Assembly: GCA_001600455.1 (NCBI GenBank)
Contig: BCKC01000009.1
Coordinates: forward strand, 558,001-622,000
Reading direction: 5' to 3'
Length of the DNA: 64,000 nt
DNA from: Endocalyx cinctus
Lineage: Eukaryota; Ascomycota; Sordariomycetes; Amphisphaeriales; Apiosporaceae
Both the position numbers and the translations under genes were made by a program. A model generated the notes under the pieces. It made no database searches, was not told where the DNA came from, and saw only the letters and a list, made by a program, of their open reading frames with translations. Positions 57,244 through 64,000 of this stretch are shown piece after piece. The number at the start of each line of letters is the position of its first letter. The stretch's first letter is position 1.

Positions 57244-59267
57244 ATGAAACTGCTTCCAAGTGATATATATGGTTGGATAGACAGTATTGTGTCTATCAAC
57301 CAACTCTTATTTGCCATTGCATCATTGGTAAGTCTGGCTTAATTATGTCTATGATTCAATTATTAATGAAAGGGACCTCGTTTTCTCCTGAATTATTCTA
57401 GATTATCTCTTATGGTGTTGGCCGAGTTATCTATAATCTCAAATTTCATCCTCTTGCAAAATATCCAGGTCCGAAGCTTGCTGCCATTACCGATTTATGG
57501 TGGGCTTACTTTAGGTAGGTGAAAGTCTTGGCATTATGTCCCGCAAGGGGGAAGAAAAAAGGAGAGAGGGGGGATTTATCTCACACCGATCTGAATTGAC
57601 TTGTAGCGATTCCTAGTACGACGGGGAGGTACCCATGGGTAATCGAAGATGTTCTCAAGCGATACGGTAACCTATAAACACCTGCTACGTCTGCCTGCTC
57701 ACAGCAAGCTAATGGCTTCATAGGTGATGTTGTGCGCATAGCTCCCAACGAGCTCGTATTCCTTACCCCACAAGCAGCAAAAGGTCAAGCCTGCTAGATT
57801 TCGGTCCCCAATTCATATGCTCCCCTTATTAACACGAGCGACCTTGATAGATATATACCTCGCGCACGACAACAACCTAGAGCGGTTTGTCCAAGTCGGC
57901 TACGACGCCGTGGACACGGGCGACGGCGGGATCTCGGGGGAGACCAATCCGGCGAAGCACCGTCGCATAGCCAAGAAGCTGGCCCCGGCCTTCAGCACCC
58001 GAAACTTCAAGGCCAAAGAAGTCGCCGTTCACGAGCACGTCGATCTGTTCGTCGAGAAGATGAAAAAGATCGCTGCTGATGCTGCTGCTGTCGACGCGAG
58101 CGAGCGAGGCGCCGAGCTAAGGCGGTGGTCGGATTGGTTGGCGCTAGACCTGTCCGCGGATATGACTTATGGTCGGGAGATGGGTCATATGAAAGAGAGT
58201 GAGTTCGCTTTGACACATGAAATTTCAAAAAAAAAAAAAAAAAAAACATTTTTGAAGTTTCCCGGGCGCCGGATTTTAACCTGAGCGAACAGTGAAGGAC
58301 TCGGCATTTCTTAGCTCCACCCTAAAACTCAACCTATTCCTAGTAATGAGCCAGATCACGAGGAAGTTCCCCCTCCTCGGCCCCCTTATCTACCTCACCA
58401 TCCCGCCCTCGATCTGGTTCGCGCTGCCGGGGCTGATCCGCATGAACAGCGAGGACGTCAAAGAGCGGATCGGGCGTCGGGGCGAGACGGCGCATCTCGA
58501 TTACTTCGAGCAGCTCCTTCCGGCCGACGTGCCCATACCCGAGGACGAGAAGGAAATTTTCCATCTGGAAAACGTGGCGGGCCAGCTGCTGATAGCTAGC
58601 TGGCAGCCGTTGGCGAACCAGTTTTACTCGCTGATCTTCTTCCTGCTCGGCGAACCGGACGCGTACGCGGAGTTGGTGAAGGAGATCAGGTCGGCGTTCG
58701 CGGACTACGGCGAGATTAACTCGGAGGCCACGGCGAGGTTGAAGTATCTGCAAGCTTGTGTCAGCGAGAGTCTCCGGCTGCACCAAGATACCGTGGACGG
58801 CTTACCACGAATAAGTCCCGGAGCGACGGTGGACGGGGAATATATTCCTAAAGGCGTAAGTCTTCAAACCGTAAGCATAATATGTGTGGTTAATTAACGT
58901 TGGATTAAATTAGGTCACCTGCCAAATCAGCTATTTCGCCGCAGCGAGAAGCCCCCGCTTCTTCGTCGAACCTCTGAAGTTTTGCCCGGAGCGGTGGTTG
59001 ACACCAGATCATCCAAGATACAATCCAAAGTACGAGAATGACAACTTGAAAGCCTCCAAACCATTCAGTCAGGGCACAAGAGGATGTCCCGGCGGTGCCA
59101 TAGCAGTAACGGTGATCCGAATTTTTATCGCTAAAGTACTATGGCGATTCGATCTGGAATCTGTGGCGGGCCAGGAGAAGTTGTCTTTTGATAAAGACTT
59201 CAAGTTTATGGTATTTTGGGAGAGGCCCCCGTTCTGGGTTCGGTTTATGCCTGCTCGGAGGGTGTGA
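57244..59267 (+). CDS. Cytochrome P450 monooxygenase
   Basis: Haem-thiolate enzyme, probably ER-anchored, 523 aa. Exons: 57244-57327, 57402-57514, 57617-57666, 57724-57783, 57851-58198, 58293-58855, 58914-59267; all phases agree. The nearer acceptor for exon 3 (57606) would give a stop, so I used 57616. The N-terminal helix ([19 protein letters not shown]) is the membrane anchor. [13 protein letters not shown] is the Pro-rich hinge. ExxR is ESLR at 377-380 and the haem ligand is Cys464 in [11 protein letters not shown]. The I-helix reads [13 protein letters not shown] at about 318-330, where most P450s have AGx(D/E)T(T/S): the acid-alcohol pair appears replaced by Gln-Pro. The reaction may therefore not be ordinary hydroxylation. 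It could be a tailoring enzyme for the PKS 18 kb away; linkage only. Exons 5-6 are far more GC-rich than exons 1-4. Confidence 0.94.
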
Positions 59268-61598
59268 GATCAACTGGACACCGAGAAGTCTGCTTCGCGG
59301 AAGACGTGGTGCCTTAGGTGTAACTGGCGACGTGTTTCGACTCGGATTCCACTAGCACCAAATCAGACAGAAGGTTCTAACTAGAAGATACGAAAGTCCT
59401 AGATTTACCCTTTCGCTTCATGCGGCTTTTTGTCCGAACAAGGCTGCGCTGATAATGGAGTTGATGGTTAAGTATCATATGAAAAGCTTCTCAATAGTTG
59501 GAGAAATGGTACGATACTTAATAGCCAACGAGTCTACACGTTCAAGAATCGAGATAGATTCATATACCTGAAAATAATATTATCAATTTAGCTACATACT
59601 TGAAGCATTAAATTCTTGGACATGGCATTTCTTCATTCTTAAAGCGACAAAATGACAGTAACTGCATCCTCTACCAAATAGTCCTCCGCGTTAGCGCAGC
59701 ATGCGTGTAACCACAAGTAGAAAAGCCTGCATTCAATAATCGTATCATGACTTCTCGCGTAGTCGTAAGCCAAAAAAATATTCGTCACCGGAGTTTCCTT
59801 GGGGAGCATTCTCACCTGAGAATGGCCTGCTATCCTCTGGAGTTCATCTTCGCAGGTCAAGTTCGGTGACCTGAAGCGTACCACGAACAAGCCACGGTGG
59901 ATTTATTGGCTCTGAGCGCATTGAAAGCTGTCTTGTGCAACTGTACCTTTTGCTGCTAACGTGTTCGTAACTCAACCCTAGTCTTGAACTCGCTCATCTC
60001 TCTAATTCACGTGATTATCAAAAAGTTTTTTGATGAAACATCAAGGGTCTTGGGGAAAAAAAAACATTTCGCGGCATTGTGTGAATTTCCTCCCGCGCTG
60101 ACGATGAAGCTGGGGGTTAAATCCCCTGCGAATTTCTGTTTCGGTTCCGATCCATCGGTAATCAAAGAGAAAACGCCACAGACGTAAATCATCATGATCC
60201 TTCCCATTTTATTCTATATTTTTTCTATTTTTTTTTTTTTTATTTTATCTCACGGACTTGGCATCTGGCGTTCCGGATTGGGTCAAATTCGGGGTTTATC
60301 AATTTATTTACAGCCACGGCCGACAGGGTCAACAAGACCGACGTAATCACATAATTCCCGTAAGCTTTCAACGGGCACTATTCTTGTCAGACGTCATCTA
60401 TTGCTTAAGAAGCTATATGTGTACAGTACTGTACCTTTGTATGCAATTCGCATTATTAGAGAACACGGTGGATTAATTGTAAATACATAAGACCGTTACT
60501 TAGTCAGACAGACCCTTTCGAGTACAGCCATCTGAGACACGTTATTCCCCTCCAAAGTTTATCTGGACGCTACAATTGATTGATTGATTTGAACGAATGC
60601 ACGTTCTAAATTCATGAGTAATTTGCTCACAGGAGTTCATGCACCTCGAATGCTACGGCCAATTTTTTTGACTCAGGACATTACAGCCGACTACTGTCGG
60701 TGATCTTTGAAACAAGAGGTTCGTACATGACATAACTCACCTGCATACATGGATTGATGCATGCTCCCGTAAATAATCTTAGAAAAAAAAAGGACCCTTG
60801 CTCTATGATCTTCGTAGGATCTTCCTATCAGCCGTTACGCCTCATCCGTACGTACGTCCCTAGTCAGCTTTAGAAACAAATACTCAAAAAGTGAGCCTCA
60901 CCTCTCAACGGTGCAATGACTGACTTAGGGAAAATTGGGTGCCTTTTTTTTTTTTTTCTTTTCTTTCTTCTTTACCTGACCTGTAGATCTCTTTCCTGAC
61001 TCGAGATATGGCTTCATGTTTTATATATAAATATATTCCTCGCGTATCCTTCCCTGGGTATAGATCTTCGTAGTTTACGTATATGCTTTTAATATTCATC
61101 CACAAGATTACATTCCTTTCTCCCTCGAATCGTTCTAAACACAGAAGAATAAATTGTCGTCAGGCACGATTTTCAAAATCCCCGATTTGTGTCTTTTTGA
61201 CATATGACAAATTTGATCGTCCTTATCTACACCAGCTGTTTTCTAAAGAGTAAACCAGGATTCCCTTCCGCTGCAGATGATCGACTTCCCCGTATAGAGA
61301 TTTTTCCCTTCTGCTATTATCTATCATAGATCCAAGAATTTGAGGCTCTTTTTATATCCATTCTTTGCATCATCTTCTGCAGTAACCCCGGTCCGCATAC
61401 GGAAAACTCGTCTATAAAGCAGTCGGCATCGCCTCTTCTTTGCAGAACTTTCATTCTCACTTCATCACCAACAACAACAACAACTTGAAACCAACAGCTT
61501 TATAACAGTTCCAACACTTTTTCTTTTTCTTTTTTTTTTCTTTTCATCTTACGTTTCATCCAAAAATAAAAATAAATAAATAAAAGATATCTATCAAC
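59268..61598. other. Spacer between P450 and secreted Pro/His-rich protein gene
   Basis: No credible gene; short frames at 59639-59890 and 59984-60476 show no domain, start context or composition. It contains poly-T/poly-A runs (60225-60241, 60944-60957). Pyrimidine-rich DNA near 61400-61590 with CAACAACAACAAC is the promoter and leader of the next gene. Confidence 0.55.
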
Positions 61599-62141
61599 AT
61601 GAAGTTCCAACTCATCTCCTCCACCCTCCTCCTCGCCACAGCGCAAGTCGTCTCCGGCTCCGAGGGATTCAAGACCGTCCCCAGCGCCTCCAAGCCGCCC
61701 ATGATCCCCACGGGAACCTACCCAACCTCGTCCTTCCCCTCGGGACCACCCCCGTCGTCCTTCCCCTCCCACCTGCCCCCTTATCCACCCCAACCTCATC
61801 ACCCCAACAACAACAGCCCGCCCTTCCGTCGCGGATTCGAGCACCACAACGGGACGCACCACCAACACCACTCTCCCCTTCCTTCTCAGGGCCAGCAACC
61901 AGAACAACCGACCCCGGCGCCCCTCCCGGAGCCGATCCCGGTCCAGCCGCCGTTCCAGAAGAAGGGCATCGTCGACCCGCCGACGCACCCGCGCCCGAAC
62001 GGCACCCACCCGGTTCGTCCGCGCCCGCCTATCGCGGTGCCCGAGGCGAAGAGGGGCGTGCCGCCGCCCGGAGAGAGACCTCACCACCACCACCACAACA
62101 ACCAGACGCACCCGCCTCAGCCTCAGCAGCCTCGCTGGTAA
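61599..62141 (+). CDS. Secreted Pro/His-rich protein with Kex2-like sites
   Basis: Single exon, 180 aa, starting at the ATG after an A-rich leader (CTATCAACATG). Residues 1-20 are a signal peptide (MKFQLISSTLLLATAQVVSG). The rest is about one third Pro plus many His, Asn and Gln, and almost free of Cys. Three dibasic pairs, RR 77-78, KK 121-122 and KR 151-152, are each followed by Gly (FRRGF, QKKGI, AKRGV). Each following segment carries an N-x-T-H sequon: NGTH at 84, NGTH at 134 and NQTH at 168. It could be a kexin-processed precursor or a cell-wall/metal-binding protein. No GPI signal is evident. GC-rich, strong coding signal. The reverse-strand frame of 203 codons over the same bases is a shadow with no signal peptide. 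Confidence 0.77.
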   Translation: MKFQLISSTLLLATAQVVSGSEGFKTVPSASKPPMIPTGTYPTSSFPSGPPPSSFPSHLPPYPPQPHHPNNNSPPFRRGFEHHNGTHHQHHSPLPSQGQQPEQPTPAPLPEPIPVQPPFQKKGIVDPPTHPRPNGTHPVRPRPPIAVPEAKRGVPPPGERPHHHHHNNQTHPPQPQQPRW

Positions 62142-63176
62142 ATTCTCTCTTTTTTTTTTTTTGTTTTTAAACCTGTTTTTCTTTTACCCATGATGAAGTA
62201 GAGAAGAGAAAGTGGGTGAGGTGCCATGAAGAGGGGGAAAAAACGGGATTTCCTGCCCTCCACCCTTGTCTCTACTGGGCTTCGTCGGATATGACCAACC
62301 CACCAAATTTCTTTGCCAAATTATTTCAATATTGTACGACTACCAAGATATTTAGAACCATACACGAATAAAGGGGAAAGGGGGGGAAGGAAAGCGTTTT
62401 CAATGTTCTTTTTTTTTTTTCCTTTTGTCGTTCGATACCAAAGATTTTGGGAAAATGCAGGCTAGAATTTCTAGTTATTTCTTTTTTATAGGTTTCTTCA
62501 GATTGTTTTTTTGGATTTATCGTGTATTTCTTGGGACGTGCTGGAAACGAATGTACCAAGATTAGATGAGTTTTAGATAAACGATGGGAAATATACACGG
62601 TTACCATGCTATTTTCAGCCAGCGATAAAATAAATCGACCTTGCTAGAATCCAACTTCCAAGTCAGCTTGTCTCTTTTGCTTTACTTGAAAGGTGTAGAT
62701 GGGATACCAACCTAAATAAGTAGCTTCGTTTCACTAGGCACATCTACACGCACTCATAACTTTGAGCCAGGCACCAAAACGATAGTTTCCGAGGCACTGA
62801 CAACGTTAATCACTACGTTATTAGGATAAGAGTTGTATTTTGAAAGGAGCAGTGGAACTCGAAACGTTCGTGCGGTTGTCATAAGACGAAGCTAAATAGA
62901 GACGGACATCATAGACGATGCGATTAAGCACATGATAAGGCAAAAACAGTAATGGATCATCATGATGGGTTGATTTTTTTTTCTATTCCGCGGAGTGTGA
63001 AGTAAGTAGAATGACAAAAGCTCCGTATACAGAAGTAAAGCAGTTGTTTAAGCAAACCCAGCTTTATCTTCTCCGCCTCTTTCTCTCTAATATGGTATCA
63101 TTTGAATTTTTTATTTACTGTTTTTTTGTCCTTTTTTTGTATTCTTTGATCTTCCTTCTTTACATCCACAAGCCAT
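62142..63176. other. Spacer between secreted protein gene and thioredoxin
   Basis: Convergent 3' flanks with T-rich tracts. Short frames (62326-62607 reverse, 63011-63199 forward) lack features. Nothing else seen. Confidence 0.6.
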
Positions 63177-63881
63177 TTAAGCTTCGAGGCTCTTCGTGAG
63201 TAAGCTGACGAGGGCGTTGGGGTTAGCGCCGACCAGCTTCTCGGCGGGGGCGGTATCGCCATCCTTGAAGATCATGAAGGTGGGCATGGCGGTAATTCCG
63301 AGTTCCTGGCTGAGCTCGGGAAGGTCGTCCACATCGATCTTGGCGAAGAAGATGTCCTTGAACTGTTCCTCGTTGGAGTGCCTAACGAAGGAGAAGTGAT
63401 GTTAGTCGTTTTTTTCTTCTTTTTCTTCTTTTTCTTGGCAGAATTCCGAGAGCTGCTCTAAACAATCTACGAAACATTCGTTCACAACTCCAAGCCGAAG
63501 GCGAGAAGAATGCGTTCAAAAAAAAAAAAAAAAAAAAAAAAAAGAAAAGGAATCAGAGTGGACTCACTTGGCAAGGATGGGAGCGATGGCCTTGCAAGGA
63601 CCGCACCAGGTAGCGAAGCAGTCAAGCATGACAATCTTGTTGTTCTTGACAGCCTCTTCGAAGGCCTCCTTACTAATTTAGAATTTGAAGTCAGTACATT
63701 TCCAGTTTTTTTCTTTTTTCTTTTTATATCGTTCTATTATATGCAATAGATCGTAGCAGTACCAATAAGCACCAAAACCCATTAGTAGTATTTATTATTA
63801 CTAGCTTTATCAATGCGGGGAAGAAAGAGAGAGAGAAAAACAACAACAAACCACTCACGTCGTTAGGTTGTGGACCGTCAT
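63177..63881 (-). CDS. Thioredoxin
   Basis: Cytosolic disulfide reductase, 110 aa, reduced by thioredoxin reductase and serving ribonucleotide reductase, peroxiredoxins and sulfate assimilation. Three exons on the reverse strand: 63859-63881 (23 bases, MTVHNLT plus part of Thr), 63568-63672 and 63177-63381. The junctions are both phase 2 and give [12 protein letters not shown] and [13 protein letters not shown]. The redox centre is ATWCGPCK (Cys31, Cys34), with Asp25 before it and the cis-Pro loop [10 protein letters not shown] near residue 74. No targeting peptide, so cytosolic. Intron 2 carries a poly-A run of about 25 at 63519-63543 on the plus strand. Housekeeping gene. Confidence 0.97.
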
Positions 63882-64000
63882 TCTGGGCGATGTAATATGA
63901 AATTGTCGGGTAAAAGGGATACGAGTAGACAAATTCTGAGATCTATACAAGATGGATGATCTTGAGGAAGTGGTTCGTAAAAAGGAGTTGAAGGTTGACA

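Noticed and set aside
57601..57616. Acceptor at 57606 for P450 exon 3
   Set aside because: It leads to an in-frame stop within three codons; the acceptor at 57616 gives the family-like [14 protein letters not shown].
61500..62111. Reverse-strand 203-aa Arg/Gly/Val-rich frame over the secreted Pro/His-rich gene
   Set aside because: Its repeats are the complement of Pro and His codons; the plus strand has a clear signal peptide and an ATG after an A-rich leader.

Overview
The window looks like nuclear DNA of a filamentous ascomycete (Pezizomycotina, probably a sordariomycete; the order cannot be fixed from sequence alone). Short GT-AG introns of about 50-130 bases interrupt most genes, spacers are long and AT-rich, and the gene content is typical: LEO1, ERB1, a highly reducing polyketide synthase, a fungal STAND/ankyrin protein, a Clr5-ankyrin protein and thioredoxin. 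I assigned 16 protein-coding genes with exon structures whose reading frames close across every junction. I saw no convincing tRNA, rRNA or CRISPR.

Layout. 1.4-5.6 kb: LEO1 (Paf1 complex) and a patatin-family protein that lacks the usual catalytic Ser and Asp. 5.8-11.9 kb: a 6-kb gene-free stretch ahead of an unrecognised 238-aa ORF. 13.9-15.7 kb: secreted SGNH/GDSL hydrolase. 16.6-19.0 kb: ERB1, reverse strand. 19.0-22.9 kb: AT-rich, gene-poor DNA with repeats.

22.6-28.1 kb: two divergent genes, a zinc-finger/transmembrane protein and a DUF7580-type protein with a hydrophobic N-terminus. They are bracketed by a 54-bp inverted repeat (51/54 identical, 5.4 kb apart). I regard this as the best candidate for an undescribed system. 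28.7-38.7 kb: a 3,200-aa polyketide synthase, KS-AT-DH-MT-ER-KR-ACP, ending in a carnitine acyltransferase domain. 40.6-44.9 kb: NACHT-ankyrin-TM protein. 45.7-46.9 kb: short-chain dehydrogenase. 48.1-48.4 kb: small secreted Cys-rich protein. 50.5-51.8 kb: chorismate synthase. 52.8-56.5 kb: Clr5-ankyrin protein. 57.2-59.3 kb: cytochrome P450 with an unusual I-helix. 61.6-62.1 kb: secreted Pro/His-rich protein with Kex2-like sites. 63.2-63.9 kb: thioredoxin.

How it may work together. The PKS, SDR and P450 could form a dispersed biosynthetic cluster; the ACP-bound polyketide would be released by the carnitine acyltransferase domain. Interleaved are proteins of types seen in fungal non-self recognition and programmed cell death (NACHT-ankyrin, DUF7580, Clr5-ankyrin), so 22-60 kb is an accessory island between housekeeping flanks. 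Its repeats carry G-to-A differences compatible with repeat-induced point mutation.
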